Assembly: GCA_018397055.1 (NCBI GenBank)
Contig: JAGTQS010000030.1
Location: 1-18,218, forward strand
DNA length: 18,218 nucleotides
Direction of reading: 5' to 3'
Origin: Candidatus Bathyarchaeota archaeon
Lineage (GTDB): Archaea; Thermoproteota; Bathyarchaeia; Bathyarchaeales; DTEX01
Part shown: positions 5,479 through 12,358 of the stretch, in pieces
Layout of the letters: each line of letters opens with the position of its first letter
Position numbering within the stretch: position 1 is the stretch's first letter
Made by a program: the position numbers and the translations under genes
Notes under the pieces: generated by a model
Databases searched by the model: none
What the model was told of the DNA's origin: nothing
What the model saw: only the letters and a program-made list of their open reading frames with translations

Positions 5479-6477
5479 TTAGTTCATCATTTTTCTTTTT
5501 ATGAGACTTGCAAGGTTAGTTGAGATTTCTTCCATGCCTGCTGGAGCCGGGTGGACAAGGTCAAACGTTAATCCAGAAACGGTTTTCAGCATCCTTCTGC
5601 CATCCACATATACGAGCTTAGGCAAAGCTAAGTTCTCAACCGTGTTTTTAACCACCTGTCTAAACTCGTTCTGTTTTTTGGAGTTACGATCATAGTCTGC
5701 GGCGAAGGTGAAAAGATCAATAGCAAACACCCATTTCTTAGGATGAGCTTTCGAGATTCTCTCCACAAAATATTCCACTCTTTGAGTAAACTCTTCAGTT
5801 GAGAAGCCACCAACCATGTTGATTCCCATCTCAAGAGATGCAAAGTCCCAATATTCACATTCAGCAATATAATCAGCCATCTGGCCTTCACAATGAGCCC
5901 CTCCGCCAAAACCAACGTTAATTAGGTCTACTCCTAATCGCTGAGCCGTCCTCATAGCGTAGGAGCCAGTCGGCCTCATCGCGCTTGCCCCGTGCGTTAT
6001 AGATGAGCCGTATGCAAGATACTTCATTTTAGGCGTCTGACCATCTCTCGGAGGAGTCGTCGCTCCCTCTACGCTGATAAGCCTAATCGGTGAATAAATA
6101 GGTAGAATTATTCTCGTTAACCGTGGGTCGTAGGGCAGACTTTTTTCTTTTGCAACATTCTCGAGAAAACTGATGTTGTCAGGTAAGCTTACACTTATTT
6201 CTGTGGGCTGTGAGCCTACAATTTGCCAAGAAACATGGAAGCTGCCTTGAAAAACCTCAGCAATTCCAGGCATGCCACTGGATAACGTGACCTTCGCTGT
6301 TTTGTCTTCGAGGTTGAACCTAATTTCGCTTCCAGCTGCACACAAAGCGTTCGCTTCTGCAGCTGGGTTAAGAGTCACTCTGAGCTTGTTGGGGATTCTG
6401 CACAAATATTTTCCAACATTATCATTCGTGGGTAAAAGCTCAGCAACATTGTAAAGCTCTAAATTTCCATAAATCAT
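5479..6477 (-). CDS. SGNH/GDSL hydrolase with N-terminal beta domain, likely carbohydrate esterase
   Basis: A 332-residue protein. Residues about 1-145 look like a beta-sandwich (many short strands, few helices), and 150-332 is an SGNH hydrolase. Block I is YGSSITHG with nucleophile Ser159 (GSS instead of GDS), block II is NVGFGGGAH (Gly193 region), block III is GIN with Asn220, and block V is D306-x-x-H309. The two-domain layout resembles CE2/CE12-like acetyl-ester hydrolases acting on plant or microbial polysaccharides. No signal peptide is visible, so the enzyme probably acts inside the cell on imported oligosaccharides. The ATG has GAGGTGG (6482-6488) four bases before it and a TATA run at 6521-6533. 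Its nearness to sugar-catabolic genes fits, but the substrate is not shown by the sequence. Confidence 0.85.
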   Translation of the reverse strand: MIYGNLELYNVAELLPTNDNVGKYLCRIPNKLRVTLNPAAEANALCAAGSEIRFNLEDKTAKVTLSSGMPGIAEVFQGSFHVSWQIVGSQPTEISVSLPDNISFLENVAKEKSLPYDPRLTRIILPIYSPIRLISVEGATTPPRDGQTPKMKYLAYGSSITHGASAMRPTGSYAMRTAQRLGVDLINVGFGGGAHCEGQMADYIAECEYWDFASLEMGINMVGGFSTEEFTQRVEYFVERISKAHPKKWVFAIDLFTFAADYDRNSKKQNEFRQVVKNTVENLALPKLVYVDGRRMLKTVSGLTFDLVHPAPAGMEEISTNLASLIKRKMMN

Positions 6478-6520
6478 GCGACCACCTCATGCAATTGCCT
6501 GTGGCTAAGTCTAGCGTTAA

Positions 6521-6533
6521 TTAAATATATAAT
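6521..6533 (-). promoter_or_regulatory. TATA box of the SGNH hydrolase gene
   Basis: On the minus strand this reads ATTATATATTTAA, about 50 bases before the ATG at 6477. Transcription would start near 6500 and leave a leader of about 20 bases containing the GAGGTGG ribosome site. Confidence 0.5.
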
Positions 6534-6623
6534 GTTTAGATTTTGCAACTGTTCAGTTGCCAAATAATTATGGAAGATACAAAATGCTGGAGACTTTCCT
6601 TGTTTCCAGTTTAATAAAATTCA

Positions 6624-7196
6624 CTATCCTCTTGGCTTGGCAATAATTTCTTTAATTCTTAAGTCAAAGAACTTCCTTAAGTATGCAGGTTGGACGACGA
6701 TTGCCGTGTCTGCTCCTGTTCCTGTACCAGCAATGGCTATGACTTCTTTATCAACAGGAATTAGCCCTGCGTCGGCAGCCATAAGAACGATTTCTACAGC
6801 AACCTTCATGCCCTGACAGAACCTATACAGTGTTTGGCAGACTGCTTCTTGAATTGTTGTTCCACCGTTTTCTTCAGCAAAGGCTGAGCCTAAATCTCCT
6901 CCAAGGGCATGGATGCACGTCAGAACCTTGACGCCTTTTTCTTGAAGCCTTTCCCTTTCTTCCGTGGTCATTGTCCAACCCTTAGCTCGGAAGCCTTCGC
7001 TTATAGTCACGGCTACAATGTTGTTTTTCTTTGTGTCGAAAATCTCGGCTACCTTAAGAGCTGTTTTTCCATGCGTCGAAGCGACGACTATGTCTCTAAT
7101 TCCGAGCTCCGAGGCTCTTTTATACGCAAGGTTTAAAGTTTCATCGGTGTTTTTCGATCCAGACTTTTCAAAATAGGTGATACTTTTAACCGTCAT
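6624..7196 (-). CDS. Pyruvate-kinase C-terminal-domain-like protein (COG1751 type)
   Basis: A 190-residue stand-alone protein with the fold of the pyruvate kinase alpha/beta C-terminal domain; no catalytic barrel is present, so it is not a pyruvate kinase. Visible marks are NTDETLNLAYKRASELGI, then IVVASTHGKTALKVAE (the phosphate-binding ASTHGKTA segment), EGFRAKGWTMTTEE, ALGGDLGSAF and the Gly-rich IAIAGTGTGADTA. The family is widespread in archaea and its role is unknown; nucleotide or phosphosugar sensing is a guess. The start is ATG 7196, preceded by GGGTG; GTG 7199 directly before it is possible. It follows the DUF167 gene by about 100 bases. Confidence 0.8.
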   Translation of the reverse strand: MTVKSITYFEKSGSKNTDETLNLAYKRASELGIRDIVVASTHGKTALKVAEIFDTKKNNIVAVTISEGFRAKGWTMTTEERERLQEKGVKVLTCIHALGGDLGSAFAEENGGTTIQEAVCQTLYRFCQGMKVAVEIVLMAADAGLIPVDKEVIAIAGTGTGADTAIVVQPAYLRKFFDLRIKEIIAKPRG

Positions 7197-7298
7197 CACA
7201 AGGCACCCTGTTCCATCTTTAACCTCTTAATATTGATTTATGTCTTTTGAAAAAACATCTCGAACCATGCCACAGAAGCAAGAAGGCCATTTATTCTT

Positions 7299-7526
7299 CT
7301 ATTTTTCGATTATTTCAACAACTTTCTTTCTGCTCTTATGCCCCGAAACTAATCTTACATTTAAAGATGACGTGTTGAAGTGTTTCGCGAGCTTCTTGAT
7401 TAACTCCATGTTCGCCTTGCCTTTTTCAGGCTTACAAGTTAGGCCAACCAGTATCTTGTCTCCCTCAACTTGAACGAAGTCTCCACGAAAAGAAACCTCA
7501 ACCTCGTATTTCAGTCCGCTCACCAT
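7299..7526 (-). CDS. DUF167 (YggU/UPF0235) family protein
   Basis: A 75-residue protein with the family signature: a strand-rich start (YEVEVSFRGDFVQVEGDKIL), then CKPEKGKANMELIKKLAKHF (equivalent of the P-x-x-GKAN core) and VRLVSGHKSRKKVVEI. Length is normal for the family. Its function is not established. The ATG at 7526 gives an N-terminus that matches the family start; the frame also reaches TTG 7559 (86 residues). Neither has a well-placed ribosome site. It lies 77 bases after the ThuA-like gene and may share its transcript. Confidence 0.8.
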   Translation of the reverse strand: MVSGLKYEVEVSFRGDFVQVEGDKILVGLTCKPEKGKANMELIKKLAKHFNTSSLNVRLVSGHKSRKKVVEIIEK

Positions 7527-7603
7527 TTCCTCTGAACCAGTCTTTTCAGTTCCATACAAAAAGGGAAATAACTAAAATCGTGAAATTCTAAATGAAATCG
7601 ATT

Positions 7604-8278
7604 TCAGTCTTTGAGCTTCATTGCCCAGAGTATGCCGTTTAGGATGTGGGTTTGGAACCATTCTTGGTCCCATGTTTCTAGGTAGTGCCCTAGTCCTGTG
7701 TAGAATACGCGTGCCTTGCCATATGTGTGGCACCAGCACATTGCGTAGTCGTTGTCTTCTCTGTTTCCCTTGCTCAAGTCAACTGAACTGTTGTCTAGGC
7801 TGAGGAGAACGTGAGTTTTTTCTCTGCTCCAGTCTCTGAACGTGTAAACCTCTTCTTTTAGCTTAAATGCTTTCGGCAGGTGTCTTGTCGCTGGATGCGT
7901 TTGATCCTCAACTTTTACTAGGACGTCTTGACTCCACGGGTGCCCGTTGAAGTAGCCACCTAACATTTTTCCGTATTCGGGAAACTTGTAAAAAGTGTCT
8001 GTTGCGTTGTGGATTCCGGTAAATGACTTTCCAGCCTTAATAGCCGCCATCAAGTCTGTTTTTGCTTGCTCAGTTATAGGCAATTCGCCTGTCGTGGCAA
8101 AGATTAAAGCGTCAAATTTTCCAAGGTCTTCCTTGTTAAGGAGGTTACATTCCGTCGTTGCTGTTACCTCGAATAATCCAGATTTTTTACCTAGCTCCGT
8201 TATGACCTCAGTGGCTTTTGGCAGGTAGTCATGTTTGAAGCCAGCTGAATGCGTAACTAAGAGAACCTTTTTCACCAT
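7604..8278 (-). CDS. ThuA-like (trehalose utilization) protein
   Basis: A 224-residue protein of the ThuA family, whose fold is that of class I glutamine amidotransferases without the catalytic triad. Marks are KKVLLVTHSAGFKHDYLP at the N-terminus, then DALIFATTGELP, GIHNATDTFYKFPEYGKMLG and GYFNGHPW (the most conserved ThuA stretch), EVYTFRDW, the YAMCWCHTYGKARVFYTGLGH end and the final W. Relatives are found in sugar utilization gene groups and are thought to act on or sense carbohydrates; the exact reaction is not settled. The start is ATG 8278, with GGAAGGTG about eight bases before it; an in-frame GTG at 8287 overlaps that site. A TATA-like TTTTAATATTTC lies at 8318-8329. Its neighbours are SDR, UroD-like and isomerase genes, fitting a sugar pathway. 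Confidence 0.88.
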   Translation of the reverse strand: MVKKVLLVTHSAGFKHDYLPKATEVITELGKKSGLFEVTATTECNLLNKEDLGKFDALIFATTGELPITEQAKTDLMAAIKAGKSFTGIHNATDTFYKFPEYGKMLGGYFNGHPWSQDVLVKVEDQTHPATRHLPKAFKLKEEVYTFRDWSREKTHVLLSLDNSSVDLSKGNREDNDYAMCWCHTYGKARVFYTGLGHYLETWDQEWFQTHILNGILWAMKLKD

Positions 8279-8317
8279 ACAATACACACCTTCCTGTTAA
8301 GCCATCATTCATTCCAT

Positions 8318-8330
8318 GAAATATTAAAAG
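8318..8330 (-). promoter_or_regulatory. TATA box of the ThuA-like gene
   Basis: The minus strand reads CTTTTAATATTTC. A transcription start near 8300 leaves a leader of about 20 bases with the GGAAGGTG ribosome site. It lies back to back with the + strand promoter of the C/D box RNA. Confidence 0.45.
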
Positions 8331-8360
8331 CTTATTTCAAAACAGCCAAGTCCGATGGAC

Positions 8361-8371
8361 AATAAATATAT
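8361..8371 (+). promoter_or_regulatory. TATA box of the C/D box sRNA
   Basis: AATAAATATAT is centred about 28-30 bases before the predicted 5' end of the guide RNA near 8395. That is the normal archaeal TATA-to-start distance and supports an independent RNA gene. Confidence 0.55.
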
Positions 8372-8394
8372 GAAACTCGCTGATGATGTGATTA

Positions 8395-8456
8395 CATGCC
8401 TGTGATGAGGGATAGAGCCGTCTGAAAAGTGATGACCACTTATCCTCTGAGGCGGC
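8395..8456 (+). ncRNA. C/D box guide sRNA (2'-O-methylation)
   Basis: All four boxes are perfect and correctly spaced. Box C is GTGATGA (8402-8408), followed by a 13-base guide; box D' is CTGA (8422-8425), then a 3-base spacer AAA; box C' is GTGATGA (8429-8435), followed by an 11-base guide; box D is CTGA (8447-8450). GCC (8398-8400) and GGC (8451-8453) can form the closing stem. This is the compact archaeal form that binds L7Ae, Nop5 and fibrillarin. The D guide (CCACTTATCCT) is complementary to AGGAUAAGUGG; with one G-U pair it also fits AGGAUAGGUGG, which I recall as a conserved 23S rRNA stretch. By the box D plus five rule the U of AGGAU would be methylated. The D' guide would pair with ACGGCUCUAUC; I cannot place that target. 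Confidence 0.85.
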
Positions 8457-8474
8457 AAATTCTAAACTGGCCCA

Positions 8475-9293
8475 TCAGACTCCAGAGTAAGCAGAGAATC
8501 CCCCGTCCACGGGTATGACGACCCCTGTAACGAAGGCTGAATCATCTGACAGCAGATAAGACACTGTGCCTATGAGGTCTCGGGGTTCACCAAACCTTCC
8601 CATCGGCGTGTGTTCAAGCACAGCCTTACCCCTTGAGCTCGGCGTGCCATCCTCGTTCACAAGTAGATACCTTGTTTGTTTAGTGATGAAGAATCCAGGT
8701 GCCACGGCGTTTACGCGGATTTTTTTCGAGTAGTTCTGAGCCATGTGAACCGCAAGCCACTGCGTAAAGTTCGAGACGCCCGCCTTTGCCGCTGAGTAGC
8801 CTGGAATCTTCGTTAATGGTCTAAAGGCGTTCATTGACGAAAAATTCAAAATTACTCCTTCACCTTTCTCTGCCATCACTTTGCCAAAAACCTGGCATGG
8901 AACAATTGTGCCTATTAGGTTCATGTTCACAACAAACTCTAAAGCGTCCTGCGGAATGTCGAAGAAAGACTGCGACTCGCTGGTTGAAGCCCGCTGAACG
9001 TTGCCTCCAGCCCCGTTAACCAAAATGTCAACTGTGCCAAAAGCCTCAACAACCTTTTTACAGGCAGACTCGACGCACGCGCGGCTTGTAACGTCAACCT
9101 TGACCGCAATGGCCTTTCCCCCTGTCTGCCTTATGCTAGACACCACTTTTTCAGCAGCGTCTTCCTGTATGTCCAGAACCGCGACTGAAGATCCCTCAGC
9201 AGCTAGAGCCTCGGCGATAATCGAGCATAGTACGCCTCCTGCGCCGGTAACAACTGAGACTTTGCCTTCGAACCTTTTGTTTTGGTCTTTCAT
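8475..9293 (-). CDS. SDR oxidoreductase, D-mannonate oxidoreductase (YjmF/UxuB-SDR)-like
   Basis: A 272-residue NAD(P)-dependent short-chain dehydrogenase. The cofactor loop is TGAGGVLC (16-23), NGAGG is at 93-97, the active site is Ser in FSSMNAF (152-153) with Tyr166-SAA-Lys170. The stretches FRPLTKIPGYSAAK, SNFTQWLAVHMAQ, APGFFITKQTRYLL, HTPMGRFGEP and the C-terminal PVDGGFSAYSGV are those of the SDR-type D-mannonate oxidoreductases, which interconvert fructuronate and mannonate. The substrate here could be another acidic or deoxy sugar, since the gene is coupled to a UroD-like gene and faces a rhamnose-isomerase-type gene. The start is ATG 9293, five bases after GGGTGA; the in-frame GTG at 9302 overlaps that ribosome site. 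It starts 25 bases after the UroD-like stop and shares its transcript. Confidence 0.85.
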   Translation of the reverse strand: MKDQNKRFEGKVSVVTGAGGVLCSIIAEALAAEGSSVAVLDIQEDAAEKVVSSIRQTGGKAIAVKVDVTSRACVESACKKVVEAFGTVDILVNGAGGNVQRASTSESQSFFDIPQDALEFVVNMNLIGTIVPCQVFGKVMAEKGEGVILNFSSMNAFRPLTKIPGYSAAKAGVSNFTQWLAVHMAQNYSKKIRVNAVAPGFFITKQTRYLLVNEDGTPSSRGKAVLEHTPMGRFGEPRDLIGTVSYLLSDDSAFVTGVVIPVDGGFSAYSGV

Positions 9294-9318
9294 CAATTTC
9301 ACCCTTTATTCTTTTAGC

Positions 9319-10401
9319 TTAATTGTTATGGTATTGCCCATATTTTTTTCCTATCTCAAGCATTATTCTATAGTTGTTGAGCTTCACATAATTTGTAACC
9401 GTGTTGCCTGAGCCGAGAGCGTACCCTCCTCCTGGCATACATTGTTGAAGTACGTCTTTAACGTATTTTCTGAACGGCGAGGTTTTCATGCGAGAAAGTT
9501 TGTCCACGTCAATTCCGCCGAGTAGGGCTATTCTGTCTCCGTATGCCTTCTTATACTTCGTAACGGGGTAGGCTTCATCTTGATAGGAATGCTTAGCGTC
9601 GATTTTAACGGTTTCAATCAAGTCTTCCATTAGGACATCAAGTTTACCGCATGAATGCAAAACAACGGGTTTGCCATGTTTGTGAACGGTTTCGACGATG
9701 CGTTTCTGCCATGGAAAGAAGAATTTTCTGAAATTGTTTGGGCTCATCATTGGACCCGTCGTATAGCCCATGTCGTCATTGTAGATCACCGCACCGACCA
9801 TTTCGTGCTCCGCCACTGTATCTATGTACTTCATGATTGTTGCCGCAACCCTCATAGACGTTTCTTCCACCAACTTTGGATCTACATAAATTTTCTGTAG
9901 AAGCGGAACTGTTCCAATAAGCCTTGAAACGTTTTCGAAAACTCCACTAGTGTACGGGATAACTTTCATGTCTTTTGATAAATGTTTTGTCTGGAGTTCT
10001 ACGTGATCAAGTCGGGTCTCAGTTAGCTTTTCAGGATCAGGCCAAGCGTATTTGTCAATGTCCTCGTGGTTTTTGATCAATCCTTGTTGTTCGTCAAGCC
10101 ACTCTCTTTTGCTGTGAGGCGTGGCAGCTGTGTCCGCCGCAAATTTCACATTATCACGTGGAAAGTCAGGTGAAGCTCTAAGCGGAACATAATCATACCC
10201 CAGTCTTTCATAAAGCTTGGAAACTACCTTAAAATAGAGGTTTAACTGTAACATGTTCGTTTGGTCTAGTTTAGTTAAGGGTTCTCCAGAAAGGGCTTCC
10301 ATTACTTCTTTATCCATGTAGATCTCGAAAAATGGAACACGATCAGGTTCACCTTCTAAACGCAAAACTGTTTCAAGCCGTTTAAAGTTGGATCCATTCA
10401 T
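9319..10401 (-). CDS. Uroporphyrinogen decarboxylase (UroD)-family protein, methyltransferase-like
   Basis: A 360-residue TIM-barrel protein of the UroD superfamily. The middle carries AVIYNDDMGYTTGPMMSPNNF (about 205-223) and VVLHSCGKLDVLMEDLIE with His249 and Cys251, the zinc-ligand pair used by corrinoid:CoM methyltransferases of the MtaA/MtbA type. Near the end are IALLGGIDVDKL and ALGSGNTVTNYVKLNNYR, seen in the uncharacterised UroD-like group rather than in haem-pathway HemE. A role in haem synthesis is therefore unlikely. Members often occur in sugar or aromatic catabolic gene groups; demethylation of a methylated substrate is a possibility but not shown. It begins the minus-strand operon with the SDR. 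An AT-rich TATA-like run lies near 10452-10465, and AAGGTT precedes the ATG. Confidence 0.82.
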   Translation of the reverse strand: MNGSNFKRLETVLRLEGEPDRVPFFEIYMDKEVMEALSGEPLTKLDQTNMLQLNLYFKVVSKLYERLGYDYVPLRASPDFPRDNVKFAADTAATPHSKREWLDEQQGLIKNHEDIDKYAWPDPEKLTETRLDHVELQTKHLSKDMKVIPYTSGVFENVSRLIGTVPLLQKIYVDPKLVEETSMRVAATIMKYIDTVAEHEMVGAVIYNDDMGYTTGPMMSPNNFRKFFFPWQKRIVETVHKHGKPVVLHSCGKLDVLMEDLIETVKIDAKHSYQDEAYPVTKYKKAYGDRIALLGGIDVDKLSRMKTSPFRKYVKDVLQQCMPGGGYALGSGNTVTNYVKLNNYRIMLEIGKKYGQYHNN

Positions 10402-10729
10402 TACGTATAACCTTAATTCAATTCAACACTTAAGATGTTTCTAGAGCGTATTTGATTATAATAATCCCTTTTTCCCTTTGTATTATTTATATCATAATAT
10501 ATTTACGATGTGAATCCAAAGCAAAGTCTGTTTCATCATTTGTTTAACCATTCGTTTAAAAGTCTAAATTACAAGACGCCTTTTCAGAAAAAAAATTTAT
10601 TGCGAGTCAGAGGATTTCATTAAGCTTTACAAGTTGGCAATGCACTCATCTACTTAAAAAACAATATTAATTTATTAATAAAAGCTGAGTTTTAGACATT
10701 GTTATGTCCTAATTGCAGGGGAAAAAATA
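10402..10729. promoter_or_regulatory. Bidirectional control region between the UroD-like/SDR operon and the isomerase gene
   Basis: This 328-base gap has no supportable gene. On the minus side a TATA-like GGATTATTATAATC lies at about 10452-10466. On the plus side TATTAAT (10665-10671) and ATTAATA (10674-10680) form a perfect 16-base palindrome at the expected TATA position, about 50-65 bases before the isomerase ATG. In the middle are two 12-base tandem repeats, CATTTGTTTAAC (10537-10548) and CATTCGTTTAAA (10549-10560), identical at 10 of 12 positions and about one helical turn apart. A regulator binding there could switch both operons together. Confidence 0.5.
10537..10560. repeat. Tandem 12-bp repeat, candidate operator
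   Basis: CATTTGTTTAAC is directly followed by CATTCGTTTAAA. The repeat is near the middle of the divergent promoter region, where a sugar-responsive regulator would be expected. No regulator gene is visible nearby. Chance similarity in AT-rich DNA cannot be excluded. Confidence 0.35.
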
Positions 10730-11974
10730 ATGAAGTACTCTAAATTGGAATTAACTAAAAAATATGATTTGTTGGAAAAAGATCTTGCTGAAAAAGGGAT
10801 AGACATAGAACAGGTTAAAGACAAAATTTCAAAATTTACAGTTGAAATTCCCTCATGGATATTCGGAGCATTCGGGGGTGGAAGATTCAGTGGATACGTT
10901 CCGCCCGGTGCTGCAAGAAATGTCTTTGAAAAGTTTAATGATGCGGCAATTGTGAATAAACTTACAGGAGCCACGCCTAAGGTTAGCATTCATTTAGGCT
11001 GGGATGACCCGGACAGAGCGCCCTTTGATGAGATAGAGGCAGATTCGTTTAAAAAGCTAAGAGATTATGCTCAAAGCTTAGGTTTGGGTATAGGCACTGT
11101 TAGTCCCACCTACTTTTTGGAAGGTACTCATTACGGTAGCCTTTCAGCATACAACGAAAAAACAAGGAGACGTCTCATCGAGCACACGCTTGTTGCAGCT
11201 GAAGTAGCGGAGAAGTACGCAACGAAAATTTTGACCCTTTGGCTTCCAGATGGTTCACTGTATCCTGGTCAGGTTGACCTTCGTACGGCTGAGCGAAACC
11301 TGCAAAACTCGCTAAAGGAAATTTATAGCCGAACGCCGGAAAGCGTGAAAATGTTAATTGAGTACAAACTTTTTGAGCCGGGAACATATCATACTGTAAT
11401 CTCAGACGTGTCTGTAGCTTGGACTCTTGCAAAAAGTTTAGGTGAAAGGGCAGGTGTGATAATAGACCTTGGGCATCATCCGCATGGGACAAACATCGAG
11501 CACATTGTTGCAAGACTTATAGAGAACCGTATTCGCGGCGGATTCCACTTTAACGTTAGATACGCTGCTGACGATGACCACGCTGTTGAGCCGAACATTC
11601 AGGTTTTCAGAATCTTCCATGAACTGGCAACTGGAAATGTTATCGACAACCCTGACCGAGAAAAGAACTGGACCTACGTCATTGACCAATGCTCATCTTT
11701 GGAAAACAGAATTCATGCTGTTCTGCACTCTGTTGATTCGCTTACGGTGTCCTATGCAAAAGCGTTGTGTGTCGATGAGGAAAGATTGAGAAAATACCAA
11801 AGCAGTAACGAGATAATTTTGGCAAATAGAACTCTGCTTGATGCGTTCTTAACTGACGTAAGACCAATTATATGCATGGCACGGCTTGAAAAAGGGCTTC
11901 CAGCTGATCCTGTAGAAGCATACGTGGAATCGGGCTACCAGAAAAAAATAAATGAAGAAAGGAAACAACCCTAA
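10730..11974 (+). CDS. rhaI: L-rhamnose isomerase (RhaI type) or related ketose isomerase
   Basis: A 414-residue cytoplasmic TIM-barrel isomerase of the RhaI (Pseudomonas stutzeri-like) type, which converts L-rhamnose to L-rhamnulose and often accepts other aldoses. Marks are FGAFGGGRFSGYVPPGAARN (45-64), VSIHLGWD with His88, IEYKLFEPGTYH with metal ligand Glu211, VIIDLGHHPHGTNIE with Asp246, GGFHFN with His273, and the DDD at 281-283; these Glu, Asp, His and Asp positions are the family's metal sites. Length matches RhaI (about 420-430). The start ATG has GGGG at 10718-10721, eight bases before it. It is transcribed away from the UroD-like/SDR operon, suggesting joint control. Substrate breadth in the family is wide, so rhamnose itself is likely but not certain. 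No rhamnulokinase or aldolase is in the window. Confidence 0.85.
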   Translation: MKYSKLELTKKYDLLEKDLAEKGIDIEQVKDKISKFTVEIPSWIFGAFGGGRFSGYVPPGAARNVFEKFNDAAIVNKLTGATPKVSIHLGWDDPDRAPFDEIEADSFKKLRDYAQSLGLGIGTVSPTYFLEGTHYGSLSAYNEKTRRRLIEHTLVAAEVAEKYATKILTLWLPDGSLYPGQVDLRTAERNLQNSLKEIYSRTPESVKMLIEYKLFEPGTYHTVISDVSVAWTLAKSLGERAGVIIDLGHHPHGTNIEHIVARLIENRIRGGFHFNVRYAADDDHAVEPNIQVFRIFHELATGNVIDNPDREKNWTYVIDQCSSLENRIHAVLHSVDSLTVSYAKALCVDEERLRKYQSSNEIILANRTLLDAFLTDVRPIICMARLEKGLPADPVEAYVESGYQKKINEERKQP

Positions 11975-12054
11975 TCCAGCATAGGCGAATGCAACTCTTA
12001 ACTGAAAATTAACGGGGTTACCTGTTGTGAGCTCTCGGCTAATCCGAAATTTTG

Positions 12055-12282
12055 TTAGCTACACATTTCTTTGTTATCTTTCTCATGAATTCCTAAATCG
12101 TACAAATAGACGAATGGTTCCAGCAGGTTCCAAATTCCGCGACTTTTCACTAGCTCAGCTACATCTGCAGTAAAATTTTTTGACGAAAGATTTGCAAATT
12201 TCACGAACGAATGCTGTCTGGATTCTGTTTCATAAGATTGAGTCCCGAAAAACAACCAGTGGATGGTTCCTTTTGTCAGCAT
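12055..12282 (-). CDS. Small hypothetical protein
   Basis: A 75-residue open frame with even amino-acid composition, helix-like in the second half (FTADVAELVKSRGIWNLLEP). I do not recognise a family. A TATA-like ATTATAAAA lies on the minus strand at about 12299-12308, roughly 22 bases before the ATG, which would fit a leaderless or nearly leaderless transcript; no ribosome site is present. The flanking bases 11975-12054 and 12283-12358 hold nothing else that I can support. Confidence 0.35.
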   Translation of the reverse strand: MLTKGTIHWLFFGTQSYETESRQHSFVKFANLSSKNFTADVAELVKSRGIWNLLEPFVYLYDLGIHEKDNKEMCS

Positions 12283-12358
12283 TTAGTATTCTTTTTGTTT
12301 TTATAATAGCCAAAATTTTTGAGAAGAATTGAAAATGTTTGCTTTTCTTAATATTATT

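Noticed and set aside
8380..8386. CTGATGA just upstream of the guide RNA as an alternative box C
   Set aside because: The first base should be a purine, and the spacing to box D' (35 bases) is too long; GTGATGA at 8402 fits far better.
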